A stretch of DNA of 17,019 bases from an uncultured Selenomonadales bacterium (GTDB taxonomy: Bacteria > Bacillota_C > Negativicutes > Selenomonadales > Selenomonadaceae): positions 1 through 17,019 of the forward strand of contig CAMJNB010000001.1 in the NCBI GenBank assembly GCA_946407175.1. The letters run 5' to 3'. Position 1 is the stretch's first letter. The number at the start of each line of letters is the position of its first letter. Below, piece after piece: positions 1 to 5,873 of the stretch. The notes beneath the pieces were generated by a model. That model was not told where the DNA came from. It was given only the letters and a program-made list of their open reading frames with translations, and made no database searches. The position numbers and the translations under genes were made by a program.

Positions 1-50
1 TTTTTACACCTCTACGCTATTTTACCATTTTTTATATTATTCAACACGCC

Positions 51-70
51 CTAGCGATCTAGCGATCTAT
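51..70. repeat. Short octamer tandem repeat (CTAGCGAT)
   Basis: Two perfect copies of CTAGCGAT followed by CTAT. The unit differs by one base from the CTATCGAT unit repeated at 12102-12160, so this looks like a short member of the same intergenic family. The surrounding stretch 1-128 is AT-rich and I see no gene in it. Confidence 0.6.
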
Positions 71-115
71 CAACTAGCTAACTCATAACCATGATACCTC
101 TCTAAAATAGTTGCA

Positions 116-176
116 TATAAATTGAAAAGGCGGTCGGTCAAGGTTTTATTCTTTAACCGATCGCCAAAATTTTTTT
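116..176 (+). promoter_or_regulatory. Leader with terminator-like hairpin before the first gene
   Basis: GGCGGTCGGT (129-138) pairs with ACCGATCGCC (156-165) over ten base pairs with one G-T wobble, and a few inner pairs extend the stem. A seven-T run (170-176) follows and runs straight into the GGAGG ribosome binding site at 177-181. This is the layout of an intrinsic terminator or attenuator placed just before translation starts. A TATAAA at 116-121 could be a -10 box, but no good -35 is visible. The hairpin could instead end an upstream transcript. Whether it regulates the gene is inference. Confidence 0.45.
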
Positions 177-189
177 GGAGGAAAATTTT

Positions 190-870
190 ATGCGTGAAAG
201 TTTTGAACAACTGCTTAAAGCCTACAGAGACATTAACGTACACTTTCTCAACATTAAAACTGACAGCCGTGAACTTTTCATGATTCTCGACGACAGCTAT
301 TACTTGACTTACCGCGACTCGTCAAAAGAAATTGTCTTCAGCATTCCGCTTAAGCCGAAAGTTAAAGGCGCCGAAACGATTTACATGTACAATACCAATA
401 ACCGTCACCTTGATGAATGGTACGACAATGTCTGCGAGGCGTACGACATTATGAGTGACAGGACGGAATATCAGCCGCCGAATTACAACGACATTCACAT
501 CAGCTACCTGAACGAAGATGAAAAGGTGCCGCTGAAAGATTTTCTTGCACTCCTGCCAAAGACCGAATGTAAATTTTTCGGCAACTACGTTATGTTCGCC
601 AGTATCGGCAAGCGGCTTGAAAAAGTTGAAAAGGCGTATACAAATCCTGAAGGCGTACATATTCCCGCGCAAATTAGAAATTGGCTCCACTTCGACGAAG
701 AGGAAATGAAACCGTTTAACTTCGAGCCGGTCAATCCTACGGAAAATTTGACGATTAACCTTAACTCGATTAGAGAAATTACGCCGTCACCGTACAGCGT
801 GAGATTTATTTTTGACGATGGCTCAATAAGAGTGTTGAAAAAAATTTTGCAGGATTCTGCGGCAAAGTGA
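190..870 (+). CDS. Unrecognised 226-residue protein
   Basis: I do not recognise this protein. The ATG at 190 is chosen because GGAGG (177-181) lies eight bases before it; a TTG at 175 is in frame but overlaps that site. The product is soluble-looking and acidic, rich in Tyr, Asp, Glu and Asn, with no signal peptide or membrane segment and a single cysteine-poor chain. The last 40 residues (ITPSPYSVRFIFDDGSIRVL) resemble in style the short beta-rich proteins annotated as DUF2442, where a strand-turn-strand of the form 'V.F.DG..R' recurs, but this is only a resemblance. It is the only plus-strand gene in the window, stands alone, and is followed by a bidirectional terminator, so it is probably monocistronic. 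Its leader carries a terminator-like hairpin that may control it. Confidence 0.75.
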   Translation: MRESFEQLLKAYRDINVHFLNIKTDSRELFMILDDSYYLTYRDSSKEIVFSIPLKPKVKGAETIYMYNTNNRHLDEWYDNVCEAYDIMSDRTEYQPPNYNDIHISYLNEDEKVPLKDFLALLPKTECKFFGNYVMFASIGKRLEKVEKAYTNPEGVHIPAQIRNWLHFDEEEMKPFNFEPVNPTENLTINLNSIREITPSPYSVRFIFDDGSIRVLKKILQDSAAK

Positions 871-927
871 AAGCTTTACATAGACGAAATAATTTTTTTA
901 TGCTCATAATATAATGGTGAAAATTTT

Positions 928-962
928 AGCCGTCTAGGTTTGAAGACCCGGACGGCTGTTTT
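928..962 (+). terminator. Bidirectional intrinsic terminator
   Basis: AGCCGTCTAGGT (928-939) pairs with ACCCGGACGGCT (946-957) over twelve positions with one wobble and one mismatch, around a six-base loop. GTTTTACTG follows on the plus strand, and on the minus strand the stem is followed by AAAATTTT. It sits between two convergent genes and can serve the plus-strand gene. Confidence 0.7.
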
Positions 963-971
963 ACTGTTTAC

Positions 972-997
972 AAAAAAACGCAACATATTGACGCGTT
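972..997 (-). terminator. Terminator of the flavodoxin-like gene at 1025-1492
   Basis: On the minus strand AACGC and GCGTT (997-993 and 981-977) form a short stem followed at once by a seven-T run (978-972). It lies about 30 bases after the stop codon. The stem is short, but its position and U-tract fit. Confidence 0.6.
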
Positions 998-1024
998 GAA
1001 AAATTATGAAGTCATACGATAATT

Positions 1025-1492
1025 TTAGAGCGACAAGCTTGCAATCCAATTTTGCATTTCATTGACGGAACCGCGATTTAACATTTTACCTTCGACAATG
1101 GCGGGACAAATTTTTTTCAAATTGCTTACGGTGTTGCCGAGACCACTGCCGCCGGACGTTGCGAAAAGATAGACTTTCTTGCCGGAAAAATCAGCGCTTT
1201 CAAAAAAGGTGTTGATGATTCGCGGTGCGGTGTACCACCAAATGGGAAAGCCTACAAAAATCGTGTCGTAGCTTGCAATATCGGCAGGCGCGGCAATTTC
1301 GGGACGCACGTTGATATCATTCATTTCAATGGTACTGCGCGAATTTTTATTGTTCCAATCTAAATCTGCGCGGTGGTACGGAATTTTCGGCTTAATCTCA
1401 AAAATATCCGCCTTCAACCTCTCTGCCAAGCTGTTTGCAACTTTCGCCGTGACGCCGCTTGCAGAAAAGTACGTGACTAAAATTTTACTCAT
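1025..1492 (-). CDS. Flavodoxin-like protein (Flavodoxin_4 type)
   Basis: A 155-residue protein of the flavodoxin fold, probably an FMN-binding electron carrier or NAD(P)H-independent quinone/flavin protein in the cytoplasm. The N-terminal strand and phosphate loop read KILVTYFSASGVTAKVA (about residues 3-19). The middle carries FVGFPIWWYTAPRII (about 79-93), typical of this subgroup, and SGGSGLGNT (about 112-120) forms a later cofactor loop. The start is the ATG at 1492, which has GGAGA about ten bases upstream; the longer open frame to 1552 runs through repeat DNA and would add an unlikely lysine-rich leader. It is separated from the GerMN gene by a terminator, so it needs its own promoter, which I could not identify. 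The substrate is unknown. Confidence 0.88.
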   Translation of the reverse strand: MSKILVTYFSASGVTAKVANSLAERLKADIFEIKPKIPYHRADLDWNNKNSRSTIEMNDINVRPEIAAPADIASYDTIFVGFPIWWYTAPRIINTFFESADFSGKKVYLFATSGGSGLGNTVSNLKKICPAIVEGKMLNRGSVNEMQNWIASLSL

Positions 1493-1509
1493 GTAAAACA
1501 TCTCCTTTT

Positions 1510-1540
1510 TTAGCTTAGAGCTTACAGCTTTCAGTTTTAA
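1510..1540. repeat. TTAGCTT-type intergenic repeat
   Basis: A run of short imperfect units (TTAGCTTAGAGCTTACAGCTTTCAG) lies just upstream of the flavodoxin-like gene. It shares words with the repeats at 8682-8755, 11577-11624 and 12050-12096. Confidence 0.55.
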
Positions 1541-1550
1541 TTCTAAATTC

Positions 1551-1582
1551 AAAAAAGAGCCATCCGATATTGGGTGACTCTT
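1551..1582 (-). terminator. Terminator of the amidase-GerMN operon
   Basis: On the minus strand AAGAGTCACCC pairs with GGATGGCTCTT (1582-1555) over eleven positions with one wobble and one mismatch, and TTTTTTG follows. It lies 20 bases after the GerMN stop codon. Confidence 0.85.
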
Positions 1583-1602
1583 AAAAATTTACCTGTCGGC
1601 AA

Positions 1603-2196
1603 TTACCGCTTAATCGGTTCGCTTAAATCCATATGTCCCGCAAGTGTTTCGACTTCCCTGCCGTCAATAAGAAACAGCACCTGCTTGACTTCGCTAAACT
1701 CTGTTAAAGTGTCGACAACCGAATTTATTAAAAATTCTTCGCCTGTCGAGCCGCCTACAAAGTTTTTCGTGATGCCGGAATCTAAATCTACAACCGCAGT
1801 GTCTTTGTCAAGGGTAATGCTTTTAATCTTTGCGCCCTTCGGAAAAATTTTTGTTAAATCCTCTTCCTTCGGCTGGTCAAGCAGACAATTCACGGCGGCA
1901 AGATATTTTTGACTTTCTTCCGTAACTTTAATTTCGCGCTTAACCGGAATAAGACTCATACCGGCTTGGTCGGGATAGTAAACAGTGATTTGCATAGACT
2001 TAACCTTATTGTCTTTTGACGATGCCTCAACTTTCGCGGTATCGTCATTTTTAGTTTCAACTTTTTTGTCAGGCGTCGTGACATTTTGCGCCTGCTTAGT
2101 TTCATCAGGCGGCTTTACGTCGGGACCGGGCTGTTTTTCGCACCCCGCAGTTAAAAGCAGCAGTACAGTCATTGCCGATATCAAAATCTTTTTCAT
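1603..2196 (-). CDS. GerMN-domain lipoprotein
   Basis: A 197-residue lipoprotein with a C-terminal GerMN domain, the domain of B. subtilis GerM. The N-terminus has a short charged region, a hydrophobic stretch and the lipobox LTAGC with Cys19, so it should be anchored in the membrane facing outward. Residues 20-68 are a low-complexity, charged linker. Residues about 69-195 are the GerMN domain, with the family's hallmark stretch GGSTGEEFLINSVVDTL and the closing FLIDGREVETLAGHMDLSEP. The start is ATG 2196; AGGAGG lies 14 bases upstream, which is longer than usual, but no nearer in-frame start exists. It follows the cell-wall amidase by 25 bases, a pairing seen in many Firmicutes, so a cell-wall or envelope role is likely. 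A specific spore role is not implied, because such domains occur in non-sporulating relatives. Confidence 0.9.
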   Translation of the reverse strand: MKKILISAMTVLLLLTAGCEKQPGPDVKPPDETKQAQNVTTPDKKVETKNDDTAKVEASSKDNKVKSMQITVYYPDQAGMSLIPVKREIKVTEESQKYLAAVNCLLDQPKEEDLTKIFPKGAKIKSITLDKDTAVVDLDSGITKNFVGGSTGEEFLINSVVDTLTEFSEVKQVLFLIDGREVETLAGHMDLSEPIKR

Positions 2197-2221
2197 AAGG
2201 TAAAATATTTCCTCCTAAAAA

Positions 2222-3271
2222 TTATTCGTTGAAAAATCTGTCAATGGCGGCAACTATTGCCTGTGCAAGTCTTTCTTGATATTCGTCACTCGCCAAAAGG
2301 CGTTCTTCCTCGTAGTTGGTAATGAAGGCAAGCTCAATCAGTGACGAAGGGCAACGGGTATGCTTTATGACGTAGAAATTGGCTGACTTTACGCCGCGAT
2401 TGTTCAAACCGCCGTAGTTGAGTAACTCTTCATTCAGCATTGCGGCAAGACGATAGCTTTCAGCACTGCCGGAGTAGTAGAAAGTTTCCATACCGTTTGA
2501 ATTTGGATTTGAAAAGGCGTTGCAGTGAATGCTGATAAATATTTCGGCATTGCCCGGCGCTTTATTAACACGTGCACCGAGTTCGGCGGTATTCGACGCA
2601 TTTGGTGACGCAACGTCCATATCATAACGCCGCGTCATAATGACTTCAGCGCCTTTATCCGCCAAAAGTCTTTCCGTCTTCAAGGCAACTGCCAAAGTGA
2701 CTTCCTTTTCAGTCAATCCGCTCGGTCCTACAGCGCCGTTATCGGAGCCGCCGTGTCCCGCGTCAAGAACAATTATGCGTCCGCTTAAATCGCCGTTTAC
2801 ACTGCCTTTGGGACGCGGTGACGTCTTAAATTTCTTTTCAACGTCGATTATCATACGCGAAAAGGTTTTACCTTCGGTGTTGCCGCGTGAAATTTTTGCC
2901 GTGTAGCCGTCCGCCTCAAAGTCGATTATCATATCGAATTTAAGTTGCAGGCGGTTATTGTTATCACGGCTGACGGAAACATTGCCGATAGTGTTTTTGG
3001 CTTGAATGTTGCGTTCAATAATTCGGTTGATTCTGCCGGGCGCCGTGTCATTAAGGCTTAACGTCATCACTTCGCCGGACGCAGTTAAATCTATGTCGGC
3101 GTCGTCCAATTTGCCGCGATAGTCAATCTGTATTCTTACCGTTTCTCTGTCCAAATTGTATGCAAAGATATTCAACAACTCGGCTTTAGCCCGTGCCGCC
3201 TCCGCCGTAGAAAACATTGTCAAAGTGAACATCAACATTAAGGTGAGAAGTCCGAAAATCTTTTTAATCAA
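2222..3271 (-). CDS. N-acetylmuramoyl-L-alanine amidase (AMIN + Amidase_3)
   Basis: A secreted zinc amidase that cuts the bond between N-acetylmuramic acid and L-alanine in peptidoglycan. The first 27 residues are a signal peptide ending near STAEAARA. About residues 30-145 form an AMIN-like localisation domain, which binds the wall or septum in related proteins. About 165-349 form Amidase_3: DAGHGG (zinc His), GLTEKEV (zinc Glu), SIHCNA (zinc His) and LIELAFITN (catalytic Glu) are all present, so it should be active. The length is normal for an AMIN-amidase. The start is the TTG at 3271, because GGAGG lies nine bases before it; an in-frame TTG at 3277 is too close to that site. It lies 30 bases after DUF3006 and 25 before the GerMN gene, so the four genes look co-transcribed. 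Roles in daughter-cell separation or wall turnover are inferred. Confidence 0.95.
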   Translation of the reverse strand: MIKKIFGLLTLMLMFTLTMFSTAEAARAKAELLNIFAYNLDRETVRIQIDYRGKLDDADIDLTASGEVMTLSLNDTAPGRINRIIERNIQAKNTIGNVSVSRDNNNRLQLKFDMIIDFEADGYTAKISRGNTEGKTFSRMIIDVEKKFKTSPRPKGSVNGDLSGRIIVLDAGHGGSDNGAVGPSGLTEKEVTLAVALKTERLLADKGAEVIMTRRYDMDVASPNASNTAELGARVNKAPGNAEIFISIHCNAFSNPNSNGMETFYYSGSAESYRLAAMLNEELLNYGGLNNRGVKSANFYVIKHTRCPSSLIELAFITNYEEERLLASDEYQERLAQAIVAAIDRFFNE

Positions 3272-3301
3272 ATACAATCTCCTCCGATTTATATCGTTAG
3301 G

Positions 3302-3661
3302 TCAGTCGTTTAGAAGTTGCCGCGCAGATTCCAACGCGGCTTGAGTTTTGGCGGCGTCGTAGGAAATTTTCAGCGTCAAGTAGTCGCCGTCGCTTACGTT
3401 TTCCGGCAGGCAGGTTGAAGGCAGGTTAATCTGCGCGGAATATTCTTCGCCGCCTTCGTCGATAAACAAAACCGCCTCCGCCGTGCCGTCCTCTAATTCT
3501 TCAATTCTGTCAAGGTAGACGCTGACAATTTTTTCATCGACGCCACTTTCAATGTTAGAATCAGCGTTAATGTTAGAGTTAGCGTCAACATTGGAGTCGA
3601 CGTTATCTGTAGCATTGGAGTTAGCGTCACAAATTATTTTTTCTTCTTTTCCTTTATCCAT
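3302..3661 (-). CDS. DUF3006-like protein with an Asn/Asp-rich repeat N-terminus
   Basis: A 119-residue protein of two parts. About residues 44-119 (VSVYLDRIEELEDGTAEAV onwards, with LPENVSDGDYL) match the small DUF3006 family, which typically reads 'DRIEG..AVL....G....IP...LP....EGD.L'. These proteins are commonly encoded beside a secreted ComEC-like beta-lactamase-fold protein, as here. Residues about 12-43 are a low-complexity run of Asp, Asn, Ser, Ala, Val and Ile built on DANSN/DSNV/ADSNI, encoded by imperfect 12-18-base DNA repeats. Most family members are 60-90 residues, so the N-terminal part is an addition. The start ATG 3661 lies inside the upstream gene, with a 28-base overlap and no strong ribosome binding site, so translational coupling is likely. 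No signal peptide is seen. The function is unknown. Confidence 0.72.
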   Translation of the reverse strand: MDKGKEEKIICDANSNATDNVDSNVDANSNINADSNIESGVDEKIVSVYLDRIEELEDGTAEAVLFIDEGGEEYSAQINLPSTCLPENVSDGDYLTLKISYDAAKTQAALESARQLLND

Positions 3662-4650
3662 GATTTAACCCAATCTTCCTTATGTTCCGGCGTCACGGAA
3701 AAATTTTTGCCGTCGGTTTTAATTACAACGGTGCCGTTTTTCCATGACCAAAGAATGTGGTCGGCGGGAATGCCTGCGTCCAAATATATCTGCAACGGTT
3801 CAAGGTGCGGGTGACCGTAGGTGTTGCCGCCGCGTTTATCGGTAGGTTCACCGGCTGAAATTAAAACGTATTCGGAATTTACTACGCGCACAAAGTTTTC
3901 AGAAGATGAAGTGCGGCTGCCGTGATGACCGGCTTTAAGGATACGGCTTTTCAGTTTCTTTTCGTCATTATCCTGCCAAATTTCGCTTTCCACTTTTAAT
4001 TCCGCGTCGCCGGTGAACATCATGGTAAAATCTTTGTAGACAAGGCGTCCTACGATTGATTCATTATTCGGATCGGTTTTCTGCTTACCGCCGTTGACGT
4101 CTTTAACAAGACTTTTGTCGGGGTAAAGCACCTCGAATTTAACGCCGCCGCCGAAGTCAACCGTTTCGCCCGCCTTTAAGCTTTCGTGTTTAATTTTTTG
4201 GGCTTTAACTTCTTTCACGTAGTTTTGATAAAGTTTCGACGTGGAGGCAATGCCGTTGTCGTAAACTTCTTTGACGGTGTACTTGTCGTCTTTAAGCAGT
4301 TTTTCAATGCCGCCAATGTGATCTGCGTGCGGGTGCGTCAAAATTATTTTGTCGAATGTCGTAACGCCCGCCTTATCAAGTTCGCTTACAAGTTTGGAGC
4401 GTTCGTCAGAATCGGAAGTATCTATTAAAATATTTTGCGTCGAAGTTTGAATCAGAAATGAATCGCCCTGCCCGACGTTCAGCATGGTAATTTTCAAATC
4501 GGCTTTAACATCTTTACTTGCAGCCTCTGTTTTAGTTTCACTTGAAGTTTCTGTTTTAGGTTCAACATCCGCTGAATTTTTGGAAGATGAACCGCAACCG
4601 CTGAAAAAGAGAGTAAGAAGAATCAACGGCAATAAGAAAAGTTTTCTCAT
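3634..4650 (-). CDS. ComEC/Rec2-like metallo-beta-lactamase lipoprotein
   Basis: A 338-residue exported protein with a beta-lactamase-fold hydrolase domain like the C-terminal domain of ComEC, but without the channel part. A lipoprotein signal ends at LFFSGC (Cys19), followed by a Ser/Thr/Lys/Glu linker to about residue 50. The domain begins LKITMLNVGQGDSFLI. It has the metal motif THPHADHIGG (HxHxDH), an Asp in FTGDAE, a His in KAGHHGSRTSS and GHPH near the end, so both metal sites appear intact. Stand-alone relatives are thought to act on nucleic acid or phosphodiesters outside the cell; the substrate here is inferred. The start ATG 4650 has GGAG seven bases upstream. It heads the DUF3006-amidase-GerMN cluster, separated from the HAD gene by a 105-base repeat-filled gap with no clear promoter. 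The C-terminus ends in KEKKKK. Confidence 0.92.
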   Translation of the reverse strand: MRKLFLLPLILLTLFFSGCGSSSKNSADVEPKTETSSETKTEAASKDVKADLKITMLNVGQGDSFLIQTSTQNILIDTSDSDERSKLVSELDKAGVTTFDKIILTHPHADHIGGIEKLLKDDKYTVKEVYDNGIASTSKLYQNYVKEVKAQKIKHESLKAGETVDFGGGVKFEVLYPDKSLVKDVNGGKQKTDPNNESIVGRLVYKDFTMMFTGDAELKVESEIWQDNDEKKLKSRILKAGHHGSRTSSSENFVRVVNSEYVLISAGEPTDKRGGNTYGHPHLEPLQIYLDAGIPADHILWSWKNGTVVIKTDGKNFSVTPEHKEDWVKSWIKEKKKK

Positions 4651-4665
4651 TCAACCACTCCTTTT

Positions 4666-4754
4666 TAGATCGATAGTTGTTAGATCGATAGATCGATAGA
4701 TCGATAGTTGTTAGATCGATAGAAAACCATCGATCCATCGATCCATCGATCCAT
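4666..4754. repeat. GATCGATA octamer repeat array with inverted flank
   Basis: Repeats of GATCGATA, some separated by GTTGTTA, occupy 4666-4723. After a short gap, three units of CATCGATC run in the opposite sense (4728-4754). The two halves are imperfect inverted repeats and could fold into a long stem. The array fills nearly the whole gap between the HAD and ComEC-like genes and ends one base before the HAD stop codon. Confidence 0.85.
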
Positions 4755-4755
4755 T

Positions 4756-5556
4756 CTACAAAATATATTTTTCTATACCAATGGCGACCCCGTCTTCATG
4801 TACACTCGGCACAACAAATTTGGCTTTACGCTTAATATCTTCGCCCGCCGTACCCATAGCAATTCCGGTACCTGCGCGCTCAAGCATTTGAATATCATTA
4901 TAACCGTCGCCGAATGCATAAGAATTTTTTACATCAACGCCGATATGATTCAGCATGCAAAAAATGCCTTCCGCCTTAGTAATTTTGTTTGACGAGACTT
5001 CAAGGCTTTTAAAGCGGAAAGGATCAGACCAGCCGGTAAAACCTTCCGTCGCAAGAATTTTTTTATAAATCACGTCGAGGTTATCAACGTCCTTGCGAAA
5101 AGTCACGCACTCAATCTTATACGTTTCCGCGTCGTCAATTTCAAAATCGCGCACGAAGTCGGAGTAATCCACATTGATTTTATGAAAGAAATTTTCAACG
5201 GCTTTAAACTCACGGCGAAAATAAACTTGCGGATGACCTTCAAGCATATATTCAATGCCTTCAGATACGGCGTAATCGCAAATTTTTTTCACGTCGGCAT
5301 TGTCAAGCGCCTGTTTAAAAATAATTTTGCCGTCAAGCATGACAACGGCGCCGTTAAGCAGTACAAAGCCGTCAAAGCCGAAATTTAAAATTTCGCGTTG
5401 CAGGAAGGCATAAGGTCTCCCCGTCGCGATGAAAATGTAATGACCGGCACTTTTCAGACGTTTCAGCGCGGCTTTAACTCTGTCGGTAATGGAAGTAATG
5501 CCGCCTATGCCGTTAAGTAACGTACCGTCAATGTCAAAGAAAATTGCCTTAGTCAT
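4756..5556 (-). CDS. Cof-type HAD-IIB phosphatase
   Basis: A 266-residue cytoplasmic hydrolase of the haloacid dehalogenase superfamily, Cof/YbjI-like group, which removes phosphate from sugar phosphates, FMN or other small metabolites. Motif I is FFDIDGTLL (nucleophile Asp8, acid Asp10). Motif II is FIATGRPY. Motif III is the Lys in SSNKITKAEGI. Motif IV is YAFGDGYNDIQML, with the Mg-binding aspartates. A type IIB cap lies between motifs II and III. The start is ATG 5556, which places the first motif in its usual position; a longer frame to 5613 would run through the upstream gene. The start overlaps that gene's TGA as ATGA, which suggests translational coupling. The substrate cannot be read from sequence. 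Confidence 0.95.
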   Translation of the reverse strand: MTKAIFFDIDGTLLNGIGGITSITDRVKAALKRLKSAGHYIFIATGRPYAFLQREILNFGFDGFVLLNGAVVMLDGKIIFKQALDNADVKKICDYAVSEGIEYMLEGHPQVYFRREFKAVENFFHKINVDYSDFVRDFEIDDAETYKIECVTFRKDVDNLDVIYKKILATEGFTGWSDPFRFKSLEVSSNKITKAEGIFCMLNHIGVDVKNSYAFGDGYNDIQMLERAGTGIAMGTAGEDIKRKAKFVVPSVHEDGVAIGIEKYIL

Positions 5557-5747
5557 TTTTTCTCGCCGTTCTTGTAGACAATGAAAATGCGGATGAAAAA
5601 CATTATAAGCCACAAGATAAAGCCGACAATGTAAATTATGTCTGAAATCTGCAGGTTGGAATAATCAAAGCGCGTCAAAAGATACGCGGCACCTGCAAGT
5701 ATCAAAATGTCGAAGATGTTCATTGCTCTTTTCAAAGTTTCAAGCAA
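5553..5747 (-). CDS. Small two-helix membrane protein
   Basis: A 64-residue hydrophobic protein that I do not recognise. A first membrane helix (FDILILAGAAYLLTRF) starts around residue 11, a short polar turn YSNLQISD follows, and a second helix (IIYIVGFILWLIMFFIRIFI) ends in a positive tail YKNGEKK, so both ends probably face the cytoplasm. The start is taken as TTG 5747, nine bases after GGGAGG (5757-5762); a GTG at 5756 is in frame but directly abuts that site, and an ATG 24 bases downstream is also possible. It is joined to the HAD phosphatase by an ATGA overlap. The function is unknown. Confidence 0.75.
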   Translation of the reverse strand: MLETLKRAMNIFDILILAGAAYLLTRFDYSNLQISDIIYIVGFILWLIMFFIRIFIVYKNGEKK

Positions 5748-5774
5748 GCTTATCACCCTCCCAAAATTTTTTTA

Positions 5775-5780
5775 ATTATA
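5775..5780 (-). promoter_or_regulatory. Candidate -10 box for the small membrane protein and HAD genes
   Basis: A perfect TATAAT on the minus strand lies about 30 bases before the coding start, just after the strong terminator at 5805-5851, so a new promoter is expected here. The -35 region (around GTTTAT, 17 bases upstream) is poor; a TTGACG is visible but only seven bases away, which is too near. Confidence 0.4.
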
Positions 5781-5804
5781 ACTTAAGCGTCAATATCATA
5801 AACT

Positions 5805-5851
5805 AAAAAATCCCTCAACACAAGGAAAAATTTTTGTGCGAAGGATTTTTT
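5805..5851 (-). terminator. Strong intrinsic terminator, probably bidirectional
   Basis: AAAAAATCC (5805-5813) pairs perfectly with GGATTTTTT (5843-5851), with a second inner stem CACAA/TTGTG (5819-5823 and 5834-5838). The flanks supply U-tracts in both directions. On the minus strand it ends the GNAT-mscS-intron gene unit, lying 22 bases after the TAA at 5874-5876 that closes exon 2. Confidence 0.85.
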
Positions 5852-5873
5852 AATTTTTAATTAAGATAAAAAA

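Noticed and set aside
322..690. Minus-strand 122-codon open frame inside the first gene
   Set aside because: It lies antisense to a well-supported gene and shows no ribosome binding site or recognisable protein features.
1493..1552. N-terminal extension of the flavodoxin-like protein
   Set aside because: The 20 extra residues come from intergenic repeat DNA and lie before a good ribosome binding site and ATG at the expected fold start.
4666..4754. Transcription terminator from the inverted repeat
   Set aside because: The stem is imperfect and no U-tract follows in either direction.
5557..5613. Longer start of the HAD phosphatase at 5613
   Set aside because: It lies inside the overlapping small membrane protein gene and before the conserved MTKAIFFDIDGT start.
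5780..5800. TTGACG and TATAAT as a complete promoter pair
   Set aside because: They are only seven bases apart, too close for sigma-70-type recognition; only the -10 is kept as a weak candidate.
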